A model generated the notes under the pieces. That model did no database searches. It was not told the origin of the DNA and saw only the letters and a program-made list of their open reading frames with translations. A stretch of 64,000 bases of DNA from Colias croceus (lineage: Eukaryota; Arthropoda; Insecta; Lepidoptera; Pieridae), in NCBI RefSeq assembly GCF_905220415.1, contig NC_059568.1, forward strand, positions 2,542,001-2,606,000. Direction: 5' to 3'. Of this stretch, positions 45,785-59,503 are shown piece after piece. Numbering within the stretch: the stretch's first letter is position 1; every line of letters starts with the position of its first letter. The position numbers and the translations under genes were made by a program.

Positions 45785-46445
45785 CAATCGAAGTAATCCG
45801 CCCTAGCGATACTAGCGCGAGTGAGTGTGATGTCAGAGGCGCATCGAATCTACAGATGTTTCGCGCTAAAATATGTAAACTTCAATAATATATATCTCAG
45901 TCATTTATTGATGGATTTCAAAATTTTTTTCGGCCACTGACTAGTTTTGATCTATTTTTTAAGACTAGTAAGGTGAATATACTATTTTCTTTTTTTTTAA
46001 ACTTTTCCATTTTTCCATACAAACAAAATTAATGTCATTGAAAAAAAAATTAAATACAAATAAATTCAGTATTTTCTGATTTTTTCCTTTGTATACTCAC
46101 TATTACCTAGTTGATTACAAAATTTGAACTTTCTAGGTCATCTGGAAGTGGGTTAGGTTTTGTATATGTCTATAAGTCAGTCAGTCTTAAAAATTGCGAT
46201 TTTTGGATATTAATATCTACGCAACTGTTTAATCTGTATTTATGAAATTTAAGGTTCTTGTTTATCTTGAGGTCCTCTTGATATGTACCAAATTTAGTTT
46301 ATTTAACTTAAATAGTTTTCGAGTTATAAGGGGGTGAAAAGTGGCTCGAAATGGTTCGTGTAAATATACACACGGCTGCTGCTCGCCAGTTCTCTTCGCT
46401 TGAACTCGGCTTGACACGCTGCCGCGTGTCTAGATGTTCAGTATT
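45785..46445. repeat. Probable unclassified interspersed repeat
   Basis: The block contains AGCGCGAGTGAGTGTGATGT at the left and CACACGGCTGCTGCTCGCCA then GACACGCTGCCGCGTGTC at the right, with a long AT-rich middle. GC-rich ends around an AT-rich body suggest a transposon, but no terminal repeats or second copy are visible here. Confidence 0.35.
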
Positions 46446-49400
46446 CAGTTCAGTAGCGTGTCTTTTTTATTTTATTCAATGCAATAGAGTATTTATTAAG
46501 ACAGTAACCTAATTTGTCTGCTTTTACTAGAAATATAAGGTACCTAACTGGTTTACTCTGACCACCAAAACATATTTACATCCTAACACATTATCAGAAT
46601 TAGCGGTTCTAGCAAATAGGTAGCAATAGCACCGCAATAGTCTATAATGCTCTTTGTGTGTCGTAGATACCATGACACTTTTTTATTTCATTATTATATA
46701 CTATTTAACTATAGCACAATATACTCATTCTTATTGTTATATTTTGTTCATCCATTCAAATCCTAGATTGATTGATAAAGATTTGACTCAGTTTCATGTT
46801 TGTTTGTGTTCTAATTATGAATTATAAGACTCTGTAGATGAAAGAATATAACTATCACTGGAGGTTAGAGTAAAATAAAAAACAGTTTAGCTAAAAAGCC
46901 TTTATTTATTCAATGGATTCAATCCAAACACAATACAAATAGATCAAATCAATAAAGTACAAGTGGATATTGTGGAAATCCGACCTAAATATTACACTTT
47001 CCTTCTGGACAGTTGCAACTTTAGTATCTAAAATTTCCATATTAAATTCCACCATGATCATGAGTTATGCGTAGTCTTATTTTATATGCCGCTTGTTACA
47101 ATATTATACGCAAGTTTGTATGACATTTTCGTACCTCTTCCATAATTTATAGAAACATGATTAATTTCTAGTAAAAAATTTGGCTTAACTCATGTCCATG
47201 ATGAAAATGGGTGTACATTAAATTTTCATCGAAATAATATTTGGGGATCGACAGTTTTGTATCACTCCACAACACAAGAATATTTCCAGGTCCTTCCAAT
47301 ACAAAACTGACTAGTTCTTAAGGGAGTTACACTCTTAATAAAGGCTTAGCCGATTGTATCACGACACATAGTAACATTTATTTTCCATTAAACATGCACT
47401 ATGTAATGGCGGATCGGTAGCATTATCTGGTGTTTAGATAACGTTATGCTCAAATAGAATGTCTATAAGGCTTATTTTGCGAATGAAGTAAGATAATTAT
47501 GTGATACTTTGATAGTAACCATTTAAGTTTGTAGTGGCAGAACTACGTTCGTAGTGGATGGTATACATTGCGTCAGTTCCTTGTTTTAGGATCACAATTT
47601 TGTTGCTATGTGCCCCTTCTAGAACCTTTGTTGTTAGCAATACTTTATTTTGTAACCATTCCTACTGTAAATACCATTTTTGTAGCATGTAGAGTCATCA
47701 AAGAGCTTTACTTTTCCAAGGGAAAATGTTTGTTAGACTAATATGTTACATTAATATGAATCTTTGAAAGGAACATTGCCATACTGCTGGTCATCAATTC
47801 GCAAAAATAGCCTTGTCGAGTCAAATGACATTCCAATTGTTGATATCCTCAATCCACCATTACGCTGGGTTGTTGATCTTTTATAGGGCTATGAAAATAA
47901 TGAAGTTATAAACTCATTTTAAAGCCGATATAAATAACTACGTAAACTAAATGGCGTGGCCTACATTTTTATTCAAATTTTATTTGAAATAAATATTTTT
48001 TATACAGAAAATATATATTACCATTAATTTGTGGTTTATCGAGTATCAGATCAAACAACCGAGCCAGAGCTTACTTAATAATAAACACATAGTTTCTTTA
48101 GTCCGAAATTTCTATCAAATCATGCCTTATCCCATTCTATTCTCAGTCGAACCTTAGAATACCGTAATCTACAATTTATCGTCGCCGCTTCCGCAAGTCA
48201 ATATGAACACTCCAATATCGTTACCACAATTAGACATAGAATACACGACACTTACAATGTTATATGGTCTTACTTGCTATGGAGCTACAATATCCTGCCT
48301 TACGGTACGTCAACTCTGAACCAACCAGGGCTGACAAAAGTGACAGCAATCGCAAGAGTTGGCTCTATGTGGACGCACTACTACTCCCAAATATATCTCG
48401 ACCCTAAAAATATCCTGTCGTCCTGCTCCGAAAATCTACACATCAAAAACGTGGACAGATATCTCTTACATTTATGCAAATGAATCGTAAAATAGTTCAC
48501 ACAAACACATTGAAATACGTTTCAAAAGGTTTAACTCGAGAAATAAGTTATAAAACGTCTGGCTATTGAGGGATATTAGCATGGAAAAAGAGGAACACTT
48601 ACTATATTATAATCATAAATATATCTTTACACACACATATATAATTTTTTACGTTTTTTGTGTACTTTGTTTAGGTGCATGATAAATTGGAACGTAAAGA
48701 AATAAATAAACTTCCGTTTAATTCGGATAGTTTCTGAAAAACTTACATCTAGGACTATATTACGTTATAATTAAGAGGACGCTGATGAAGCGTCATTAAC
48801 CGCCTTCTAAATTTATCATTGTTCTTAAGACTAAGATTAAATACTGTTTGCCTAAATACCTATTTCTATAATATGCCCAAGTACATACTTTTATACATAT
48901 TCGACTGGAAACAGCAAGGGTTATATTTTGTGTGAATTCGAGCGTGGTGTATATTCATGTCCTATAGTCTATATATGGAAAGCTTATAATATGACATAGC
49001 GCCATTGGTTATCAGCAGCTACTGCGAAGGTGGTCGACCCTCGAGTATACATGACTATAGTGACAATAGTTGGCGCTTTGTGCTTGCTACAATTGCAAAT
49101 AGGCTTCGTATGTAAGCCTGTATACTGTGCCCGTTTATCTAGTTGATTTATAATCTGTGGTAAAATCCAATACAATTAATATATTACAAAAATACGTACA
49201 AGTTCATATTACGAATGCTTATTACTAATTATTTACTAATACAAAATTGAAATCGACGCTATTCGTCTAATATATACTGTTATACTCGACTATTCGCACG
49301 CGTGCTATGTCAATAAGATATGTTTGACATGATAATAATTATAGTATTACCTTAGTATTACAATCTATTTCAATCTTACTCTACAAACCTATATTTTATG

Positions 49401-50460
49401 GCAGACTTTTCATGGTGATCAAAATCAATGTACAAATCATACTTAATCTATCAATATGCACTATGTATCTATATAGTAAGACGCCAAAGGAAGAATTAAA
49501 CTCAATTTCGAACTGAAAATTGTACAGGAAATATAGAAGTGACAACAAAATGTAAAGAAGCTAAATCAATCTAAATCAAATCTATTTTTCTGACCGTACA
49601 AAACCATGATGTTACATTCATTCCATAATATCATAACTATAAGATTAAAACCAGGTCATACAATCATACAGAATTCACCATTAATCGATTTCCATAGAAT
49701 ATGTTAGTCTGCCATGTTTTGTTCTAACTTATCGTTGGTAGCTAGGTCTAGGTCAACCAATACGAAATATTACATGTATGTTATTAACGTATGTACTATA
49801 TGAAAATGTCTCCGCGTCTCACATACAATGTTAAAATGTATTAATGCACAAACAGATGACGACCTATTATTAACATAATATTATGAATATATGACCAATA
49901 CGTAGTTCGATTGATAGGTATTTATGTTCTCATTCGCTTTCCGCTCCCATACCGTTCCATGACATGAAAAGTAATTGCTTTTTATAAAAAAATACAAGAA
50001 GGTAATTCGCAACCAAACTAACTTATTAAAACGAAAGATGACAGATGCGAAATCTATCTTATGCTAAGTCGGTTAAATACTGTGTTTAATTAGGTTATAT
50101 TCATAATGTGCATATTGTTTTTTTTTTTTTTTGTATAAAATACTATCTTATTTAATAAATTTCTTTTAATAACTAAGAAATAAAAAGCATTTTACTATAA
50201 TAATTCGGCAAATAAAAAGGTAATGGTTCGACTAAAGCTGCGATGCTTCATTAAAACTAGTGCGCACCCGATCTATCTCGTTAAATTGTGTCTATCATTT
50301 AATAAAAATCTAATTTAATGCGGTATAGGTGTACAAACATAACGATAAAATTGTTATTGTTTGAAATATAAAATTGGAGTTTGAATAGCTCTTCCTTTGT
50401 ACCGTTTATGTTAAAATTCGGATGTTCATATTAATATCTTAAGACATTTCTTTGTTGTAA
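46446..50460. other. Long AT-rich unique stretch
   Basis: No gene, RNA or bounded repeat is recognised. The open frames at 48274-48483 and 48984-49175 have no domain signal. Confidence 0.45.
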
Positions 50461-50690
50461 GGAGACAGGATTGACGAAAGGCGTAAACGATAAGATGGAT
50501 AATGAGAAAGGAATGAAGAAATATAAGAAAGTATTGGTAAAGAAAAAGGATTGCCGGAAGGGGTAAACGATAAGATTGAGAAGGAGACAGGATTGACGAT
50601 AGGTCATAGGACTAAAGAAAAGGGTTGCGTAGGAGAAAAGATAAACGGAAGGATTAAAGGAAAGAATTGGGAAGGGTAAGGAAAGGGATA
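50461..50690. repeat. Purine-rich imperfect tandem tract
   Basis: AAGGAGACAGGATTGACGA-type and AAACGATAAGAT-type words repeat in a strongly purine-biased strand leading into the GC-rich repeat at 50691. A comparable GGGATAT-rich purine tract precedes the second copy at 52390-52640. Confidence 0.6.
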
Positions 50691-50830
50691 CGGGCCTCCG
50701 GCTCCCCCACTCACCGTACGAAACACAGTAGCATTCGCATGCTACTATTTCACGCCGATCTTCTGTGAGGGTGTGGTACCTCCCCGGTGCGAGCTGGCCC
50801 AATTCGTGACGTAGCATGCTCGACTACCAC
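50691..50830. repeat. GC-rich dispersed repeat, copy 1
   Basis: It runs from ACGGGCCTCCGGCTCCCCCA through GATCTTCTGTGAGGGTGTGG and GGTGCGAGCTGGCCCAAT to AGCATGCTCGACTACCACAG. A copy with substitutions and indels lies at 52644-52800. In reverse frame both keep the peptide YHTLTEDRR, which may mean a once-coding origin. Confidence 0.7.
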
Positions 50831-51002
50831 AGTAGGATTTGTATTGCATAAGATAATTTAAGCAATTTCTGATTTCTTGTTTAATTTTGATTGTATTCGC
50901 GAGATTTTTGAAATTTGGTGTGTATATTTTAATGATAGATGTAGTGAAATTTGTAACGTACTGGATCTACAAATATTCAAGTTAAAAGTGTCGCAAAATT
51001 AG

Positions 51003-51033
<31 letters not shown>

Positions 51034-52388
51034 ACCGAAGAATGAATTTGAAATATTAAAGAATATGAAATAGAATAAAGTCAATACGAAGAAACAAATT
51101 ATAAATAATTAATTAATAATGGACACAATTAAACGCGAGGAACTTTATCCTGAAAAATTCACGATCGAAGTGCACAAGTACTATATTAATAATTCTTTTG
51201 TATGCTTTATCGTGATAATTTCATTTACAAATATAATTTAAAATTGGATAACCCTGGTTAATAAAGCAAAATCTACTTATAATTAATAAAATTTATCTGT
51301 TATATACATATTATATAGTATATAATATAATCTCATTAAGACACATGGTTGTGTATGCCACTTCGAGAAATGTACAACGTTAAATAATAATTTGTTATAT
51401 GTTGAAGAAAAATGTAAACTAAGCCCAATCTTCATTTTACTATTTTGATAAAAACTCAGAAAAAAGGAATGGATTAAAATACATCAAAATTGACTTCAAT
51501 GGGTTGAATTCCGTATTTTAATTAGAAATTTTGAATATTGGTACATACTGATTCTAAGTGAAAACATTAAAATCCTTAATAATTCCTTATAGTATAAAGT
51601 TTAAAGTATACTTGATAAAATATGGTTGAAAGATAAAAGTAAAAGGATTCATAGATAAAAATCTAATGGGATATGAAGAACAAACAAAAACACTATGAAA
51701 AAAAGATATAATAGTTATGTTTGTCTAATACATAAGATAAAGAAAATACATATTTTTTCCTCAAAGTAACAAGGAGATATCATGAAAATTACCATGAGAA
51801 AGAAGTGTTTATTTCTATGTCCTACCAGATTAGAGCTGATTAATCTGAATTTAGTTAGAGCTAAGAACACAGAAGGAAGAGTGTAAGACTCTTTCTTCTG
51901 TGTTCTTACAAAGCATTCCAACAAAAGAAGATAACCAAACGCAAATGCATCTCTCCTTTAACCAAAATACTTAGCCAATAACACAACTATTTTCCCATTC
52001 AAGTCCCAAACTAATGAAAACAAGGTACGAATTGTTTTTTTATTAACAACACATAGAAAGGAATCTAAAGTGTATCAAAATTAACGATAGATATGGGTTT
52101 ATGACAACTGTCTTATATTAGAAAAATAGCTGAGCACTATCGAACTAGAAGCAGAAGCGACTTAACTAAGGGTTATATAGCAGGTCGTTGTAATTTTTTT
52201 GTTAATACTGCTATCTTCTAAAGTATAGTCTTTGAAAACCAAAACCTATATAGAAGATTGCAAATGAAAAATTTCTTCCAACCAAATCTGAACATATTGT
52301 TGGAATATTAAGTTTGAACAGTTAAAAAGAAATAGAGCTTAGGCCATGGATATTGGATATGTTGTTGAAATTAAACTTTAAGAAAAGG
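50831..52388. other. AT-rich spacer with a 27-base poly-T
   Basis: There is a homopolymer T27 at 51007-51033 and otherwise AT-rich unique DNA. It may hold the A-tail of a retroposed copy, but no element body is seen. Confidence 0.45.
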
Positions 52389-52389
52389 A

Positions 52390-52643
52390 AATGGATATAG
52401 GATTAGGTTATCGGTGGGATTCTAGGGGGAAGAGGGACGAGGAACGGGCCTCTAGCGCAGTCAGGAAAAGTTGAACGTCTCTATAAAAAAAAACTAATAA
52501 AGCTAATGTCAAGTGTGCGTTGCTGAAATCAAATGAAAAAAATAAGGAAATAGGGATATGGTTGGGATATGGGTGGGATAAGGCTGGAATAAGAGTGGGT
52601 TATAGGTGGGATTCTAGGATGGGAAGAGGAAGGGAGGAGAAAC
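52390..52643. repeat. Purine-rich GGGATAT-type tract
   Basis: Repeated TATAGGATTAGG, GGGATATGG and GGTGGGATTCTAGG words on one strand. The GGTGGGATTCTAGG word occurs at about 52410 and 52605, each followed within about 40 bases by ACGGGCCTC. Confidence 0.6.
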
Positions 52644-53060
52644 GGGCCTCCGGTCCCCTCACTCACCGTACGGAACGCGATAGCACACAAGTATGCTACC
52701 ACTATGGCGCCGATCTTCTGTGAGGGTGTGGTACACTACCCGGTGCGAGCTGGCCCAATACGTGCCGAAGCATGCTCGACTCCCACAAGTTGTAAGGCTT
52801 ATAGCAAAAGTTCTATGGAAAAGTAAGCGACCCGTACTACTATCGACAGTACGTGAGCTGCCCAAGCCGAGGTTCGAGATCCCCGTCAAGGGGGACGGCC
52901 TTGCGCATGTCGCTACCAGGGTGAACCTGTAGTTCACCCACGCCCGCGTTAAAATGTAGAAGCCCTTCTGGCTATTATTGAGATACACCACACAAAAAAA
53001 AGTACGTGAGCGACCGACGCGACGCTCTTCTAACTTGGAACAGAGGAAACAGAATATAAA
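52644..53060. repeat. GC-rich dispersed repeat, copy 2, longer
   Basis: 52644-52800 matches copy 1. The extension to about 53060 (CCGAGGTTCGAGATCCCCGT, GACGGCCTTGCGCATGTCGC, GTACGTGAGCGACCGACGCG) has no counterpart at 50.8 kb, so copy 1 is truncated there. A 142-codon minus-strand frame (52659-53087) is open across it but has no recognised domain. I treat it as repeat, not gene. Confidence 0.6.
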
Positions 53061-56000
53061 TAAACCGAACCAAGCTATATAACCCAACTACCACTAACTA
53101 TAAATAGAACAGTTCGTTATATGGTACAGGTTACTGTTTCTTTCGTTATTCACTAAGCTTTTGGTGTCTCGTCTTACATTTTTTTAAAGTAAAGATTAAT
53201 TAAATTATTGATTATTATATTTGTATTTTATTATATCGAATTAAATCTGTAGTAATTATTTGAGTATGATTTGCGTCTACTGATAAGCGAAATATCTAGA
53301 CTAAAGGTTAAGTATTTTACTAATCTAGAAGGAAATAATTTACTAAGAGAGAAGTTAATTATTCCTAGAAGTAGGTCAAGTACATGCACTGGTTTATCTA
53401 AATAACATAGTGCTTAAAAATATTCAACGTCAAGTAAGAGGGGCACATAATTTAGAATAGTCTTCATCGGAAAACATGAGACTTAAAAAAGTAATGACTA
53501 TCTATATGATTTATTGGACCAAAGATAAGGAACAAACATTAGTTAAAATATAAATTAATGTATTAAAATGGGACTTTAATTGGTCTTTAAGAATTTAAAG
53601 TTTTGGAAGAACTTATTAAGATTTTCTCAAGCCAAAAATGATACATGTACTTACCGAACATAAAAAATAAAAGCTCTAGACAAGTGCCGATATATTTGGC
53701 ATCACTAAACGCAAATAAAATATAATCTACTACTACTTTCTACTTCTTCTCCTTCTTTCTACTTATCTACTTAATAAATGCTATTTAGAATGTTCACGCT
53801 ACGCAGCTTTAGAAGCCTCTGGAATTGTTCATAATAAAATTAAAATAGTTAAAATAAATGCAAATATCTTAAACTATCAATAATTGGTATCCCATATTAT
53901 TATCCCGCCTGTATATTATGTGGTATATAGTGTGGTATATTAGATATATAATATGATAAATACATCAAATATTTTTTCCTGAAAATGTAAACATACAGAA
54001 TCTATTCTAATTATTAATTCCATTAAAAATACAATAATTGTAAGATATTAGTAAATTTCAGCAATTTAAAGATAAATTGTTATAATAAAATGTTTGTTAT
54101 AACGAGATAAAAAATGTTCTTAATCGTTAATAGTCTAAGAGATTTGCAGTTAGATCAACTTCATTAATTAATTACTAAATAATTATTTAAACAACAAAAA
54201 TCTTACGTCTACAAATTATGTTAAGTGGCAGTAGAAGAGCTTTTTAATACTTAAAAGAATTGTAAAGGGAATATAAAACTTTAGACAAACGCTTAAATAT
54301 TGGTTGAAAAGTTTCGTGAGATTTTAGAAGTAATCTCATTTTGTTATTGATCTAATATTTCAGATAATTTACCTAGCCATATCATCAGAAGACAAAATAC
54401 ATTGTACCAGATATAAGTATATTTCACATAAATATTTATTTAGATGTTACACCGAATTCCAATATTGATATTAATTTTGGTAATGAGTTTAAGATCGTCC
54501 AATACAACATTTTCCCCAACATCACAGCAAATCTGTCTGAATTTAACTGCGAATGTTAAATACGATATAGCTTAACAGTTAACTGATTCCCTCAAAACTA
54601 GATTATAATTCAAATAAATAGGTACATAGCGATTTAAATTGTTTTCTGAATCCAGCTTAGATAAAAAGCCGTTAGTTTAAATATCGTTCGAAAGTTCAAA
54701 CAGAATCAACATTGTTCTAGAACTATCGTTTCGAAAATCAAATTATGCGTATTAATAGCTAATAGCGGGTTTGCATGTTTACATACATTGTTAGTTCAAT
54801 CTGATGTTTGTTATCATATCGATTAAATGGGTCGCGTATAATGTGTATGTGCCTTAACAAATAAAATAGGTAATTTACATTAAATACATTGAAATTAAAT
54901 TTTGAAAGATACACTTTTTGGATTAACTTTAATGGTAATAAGAACTAATTTATGGTCTTCCTTTTGATTTAATGTTAATTTTATTTATTTATTTATTTAT
55001 AACACTTCATTGTACAAAACAGTAAAGGAAATGTGGTACATAAATTTTAGTTTCTAAGTCCATCCATTAAGTCAGAGTCTCTAATAAAAGTGTAAAAATC
55101 CGTGTTTGTTGTTTTTGAATTTTCATATAACTCTTTACAAATCTTTTAGGTACATGAAATCCTAATAATAAATAATTAAACTACATAATATTTACAAAAA
55201 TATACCTTCTTACTGGTTAATGTAAAAATGCAAACCAATGTATAAAAAAGCTTTTAAATAAACTTGTAATACCTACAGCCTACAATTATTACTAGGAATT
55301 AAATGCAAAACGCTAAAAGAAACACATAAAAAAGCTTAACAAAAAATAACTATAACTACGGTTATTTGTGTGTATAAATGCATATATTTTGCATTATAAT
55401 TTATTCATACGACACCACGCGGGCTCTTGAATACTTCAATATTATTAAAATATAACATATTCGAAATGTATGTGAATTATCTCATATCCTTATGATATTC
55501 GCAATAAGGAAATTTCCAGTTCCACCGGTTTATTTGTAATGTAAATAGTGTATTACGTTATAATATTCGTATGTGATCGGCGAAATTCATACTTGAAGTA
55601 TCGCTTTGATTTCAAATGCAACGTCATTAGATTCCAACTCGATCGAATTAATACATTTCTAATTTCTATGTATATATAGTTACAAGTATTCGTTTCAAGC
55701 TTAGGTTTCAAGCCTTTATTATTGTTATCGTTTCAAATTAATTTAAATATTGAATTTTGTATACACATGAGTATACAAGTAATTTATTAGTTTACCCTAC
55801 GAGGTCATTGAGATAATATTACTATATACGTATGGAGGAGACACCACGAACAAAATCTGTGCGCCATTTTTTTGCTTTAACTAAGTTTTAAAAATTATTA
55901 TCTAGTTAGGTTTACCGATGAAAGTTATTCCTTTGCACTTTTCCGTATTATTTGTATTATTTGTGCAATATCGTAACACACACGAAGGCATATTTGATGC

Positions 56001-56140
56001 GTTTCACTTTAAAACAAATAAAAAATGAGCGTGTAGTTACGCCATATGGCGTATGTTGAGCGGAACATAAGTGATGTAGGCGGTGTCGTCTCCATATGTA
56101 TATCTCAATGTACGAGATATGTTTTAAGGTATATTTCAAA
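53061..56140. other. AT-rich spacer with a (TTTA)n tract
   Basis: There is no gene. A (TTTA)n tract near 54980-55003 is followed by CACTTCATTGTACAAAACAG, probably the end of an old retroposon. Confidence 0.45.
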
Positions 56141-56332
56141 CTAGCTTACCGCCCGCGGTTTCGCCCGCTTTGTTTTAAACCTAATAAATTATATACTAAA
56201 ACGTTCCTCTTGAATCACTCTCTCTATTAAATAAAACCGCATTAAAATCCGTTGCGCAGTTTTAAAGATTTAAGCATACAAAGGGACAGAGTGGCAGAGA
56301 AAGAGACTTTGTTTTATACTATGTAGTGAGGA
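56141..56332 (-). mobile_element. Helitron-like element, CACTACATAGTATAAAAC subfamily
   Basis: On the minus strand it starts TCCTCACTACATAGTATAAA and ends GCGGGCGAAACCGCGGGCGG...CTAG. It contains a short AGAGTGGCAGAGAAAGAGAC insertion relative to siblings. Confidence 0.73.
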
Positions 56333-56644
56333 TTGATACACGTTCAAAATTGTTAGAAATTAAGAAAAAATCCCCCCCTAATCTCATGCCAGAGAAACTC
56401 TGTCTCTGTAGACCGTATAAAAATCGGTTTGGCAGTTTTTGATTGGACAAACCTAAGGGACAAACATTAAGATGTTGGATTTAATGTAACAATACTACTT
56501 TTTAATGCCCTCGGCTTAGTCCGCGATAAACCCACCCGCCCTCCCACTTTGCTAGGGGTCAGCAAAGTTAAGAAAATAAATTGAGAAAACGGATATATCC
56601 CTGAAATCAAATACAGTTGTCACATGTCTGGGTGTGGTTAAGAA
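56333..56644. other. Spacer
   Basis: No gene is recognised. The AATCGGTTTGGCAGTTTTTG segment resembles the middle of Helitron-like repeats but has no ends. Confidence 0.35.
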
Positions 56645-56707
56645 CAGCCAAGTGCGAGTCGGACTCGCGCACTCCCGTTTTACCCTTTGGCCACGGAACC
56701 CTAAAAA
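56645..56707 (+). mobile_element. 63-bp minimal member of the GGCCAAGTGCGAGTCGGACT family
   Basis: It carries CAGCCAAGTGCGAGTCGGAC and CTCGCGCAC, then only about 20 bases, then CCACGGAACCCTAAAAA. Both ends of the 232-bp and 588-bp members survive while almost all of the interior is gone. Confidence 0.7.
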
Positions 56708-57448
56708 CTAGCAAAAGCGATACAGATCCTTCTTCGGAGACGCCATGCGTTTGTCTGAAGTGATTTTTTTTATTTCCTTGAAACAATAACTAACTGTTTT
56801 GAAAAAAAGTAGTCACATAAACGGTCATTACCTATTTTTTGAGACATTATGTTTTTTTTTTACTTCCAGTAAAACTTGAAAAACGTTATTATTATAATTC
56901 CCTAATTCGGGGTTTTTTTATGATCCAGTTAAATTATAAATACAAAATATGAAACACAAAATAATCAAGAATGTTTATTTTTACCATCAAAAATAACAAG
57001 TCTTGTATCTAGCGCATACTTGAAGCTTTTTTATAGTGGAGAATGAATTTAGCCATACCCCTAATGTCACCCTGCAGAGTGCAGAGAGTCAGAGACCTAC
57101 GGAATAAACTCCATTGTGTTTCGCCGTGCCGCTGTATTGACGGGGCCGCGGGTAGAACCATTTCCGCAGAATATCCGCATATTAATTATTGTACCTATGC
57201 GTACAATATGTTTAAAGATATCGCAAAAAATTCACCAGTGTTTTTTTAATATGATCTTTAGCTGGTTTTTTCTGGATCATAAAAAAAATCAAGCTCATCT
57301 ATCAAGCTATCAATTTCTACGAATGATATTTTAAACCAAAACTTATGATATTAAAGTATTCCTTATAATTTCTTCATAAATTCTTGCTCGTATTAATGTA
57401 GCTTGGTTTAACCGTTTGAGTATATGTTTTTCGCGTGGGTTCGTCCGT
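56708..57448. other. AT-rich spacer
   Basis: There is no gene. The overlapping short frames at 57043-57334 have no domain content. Confidence 0.4.
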
Positions 57449-57628
57449 CTTATAACTACATAGTATAAAACAAAGTCACTTTCTCCTGTATGCTTAAATC
57501 TTTAAAACTACGCAACTGATTTTGATGCAGATTTTTTAATAGATAGAGTGATTCAAGAGGAAGGTTTTAGTATATTATAATTTATTAGGTTTTAGACAAA
57601 GCGGGCGAAGCCGCGGGCGGTAAGCTAG
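57449..57628 (+). mobile_element. Helitron-like element, CACTACATAGTATAAAAC subfamily
   Basis: It starts near TCTTATAACTACATAGTATA and ends GCGGGCGAAGCCGCGGGCGG...CTAG. The exact 5' end is uncertain by a few bases. Confidence 0.72.
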
Positions 57629-57676
57629 TAGATATATGAGACACTTCACGTCCATTTCAATATGTAGCTAATATTA

Positions 57677-57869
57677 GTGCTGATTTACACAGGGTCAGTA
57701 GACAAGTCAGTCGTGGCGCCGAAATTCGGCGCCGCGACTGACTTTTAACTGTTTACATAGACTTCGCCTCTGTACTGACTTTAAATCTGTTTACACAGGG
57801 TTTTTTTTCGGGTCAGCACTGATTTGCCTCGAATTTGTAGTCAGTTACTGACCCTGTGTAAATCAGCAC
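57677..57869. mobile_element. 193-bp MITE with TTA duplication (PIF/Harbinger-like)
   Basis: The ends GTGCTGATTTACACAGGGTC and GACCCTGTGTAAATCAGCAC are perfect inverses and extend to AGTA. TTA lies on each side (57674-57676 and 57870-57872), the target pattern of PIF/Harbinger elements. An internal hairpin (GTCGTGGCGCCGAAATTCGG with its partner) and further CAGTACTGAC words are present. Confidence 0.73.
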
Positions 57870-59503
57870 TTATGGAGTACTTTTGGTCGTGTCTATTATT
57901 ATTGCTTTTTTGTATAGATAATTAATTAATTAGCTTAATTACTATGGATATATTTTTTTTTAATATGCACATTATGAATAGTTAAAATATTCTTATAACT
58001 ACTTCTCTTTTTGTGGTTAATATATTATTTTTTTATCTATTTTATTTTATTATTTACACATTTGAGCAAATGTTAGGCATATTTCGTCTGTATATGTACA
58101 CTTAGTATGTAATTGTTTATGTTTAAGTGTGCGAAAAGCATTTAACTTATTAAATTACAGTGTCACATAGTAAATATTTTAATTTTTTTTTCCACAAAAT
58201 AAGAAAAAAATAATTAAAAAAAACGTTACGTTTTGCGTATTACGTTTATGTCTTACGCTGCAATCAAAAAAAATCGAAGAAGTTCTACCAGTACAATGAA
58301 AAAGAATTATTTATTGTTCAAATAAAATTATTTTAGTAAGTAAGTAATAAGTATAATATTCAATTATTAGGTATATTTTAGGTATAACAAAATTTTGAGC
58401 CAAATACAATAAAAACCAAAATACCTACTATGTAACATTGAAAATAATTAAATTAATTAGTATAAAGTTCCCCTTAATTAAACGTCTACTACCTAGGTAT
58501 ATCTACATTTAATATCGCATCACAATCTGTTCTCTTTAGTCCATTACACAGGCCATAATAATCATAATATTTATTAAAATATAATAATTTACTAATCGTA
58601 TAAGTTAAAAGTACCTACAATATTGAAAGGAATCTGATTATAAGTAATGCACTAAATCAGTTTTATTACACGACTAAATAATTGCAAATACATAGTAAGA
58701 ATGTAGGCCTGTATAATATATAACCTCTAACCTGCTTATTGTAATTTTAGAGAAAGTTCATCAAAGGTTTTTGGCGTTTAAAAACATAAATAAGATAGAG
58801 TAAAAATAAAATGTTTGTTATAATGTATATGAGGAACAGAGATGAATAGTGTGCGAGTGAGATGGTAGATATATCGACATTATAATAGTGTTATTTTATG
58901 AGTCGAGTTATACACTTATTTAATAAATTTATATAAATACTATAAACCTAACATTATTCCTTGTAATGTATAACTACGATTAAACTCCATTCATTCTTAA
59001 TAAATATTAAAAATATTGATTAAACATACTTACGATTAATAAGTTATTAAAATCTACGTTATATTTTAAGTGTACAAAAGTTTACTGTGAATATATAAAA
59101 TAAATGTTAAAATTTTTGAAATAATATATTCTTCGTAAAAGATAAGTTTTAGGAAGACTGTAGTGTGAAAATGAAACTTAATGTACTTATAAGAGTAGAT
59201 ACATTATTTTCATAATAAATAATGTAACTTTTAGATTGATTTAAATTAAAGGTAATCATTTATTTGGCACAAATACGTTTAACTATTCATCATCTTCACT
59301 TCTTATGAAATCCATTATAATATAAATAATATAATTTTAACCTCCTTATCATTATGATAGACCTATAATAATTATGAATTAAATTAATATTATAGTGTAA
59401 TCATAATGGTAATGAATACGAATGATCATAACCCGAGCCTATTAAAATCTAATTCGAAGATAAATACACTAATTTATCGATCCTTATCGAAACTTTTAAC
59501 TCT
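57870..59503. other. Very AT-rich spacer
   Basis: No gene or bounded repeat is seen. Short poly-A and poly-T runs are frequent. Confidence 0.5.

Noticed and set aside
50431..50817. 128-residue open frame as a gene
   Set aside because: Most of it translates a purine-rich low-complexity tract (pyrimidine-rich in the coding sense), giving Ser/Phe/Leu-rich sequence. The rest is the dispersed repeat.
52659..53087. 142-residue open frame as a gene
   Set aside because: It coincides with a dispersed repeat whose other copy (50.7 kb) encodes a partly related frame, and no known domain is visible.
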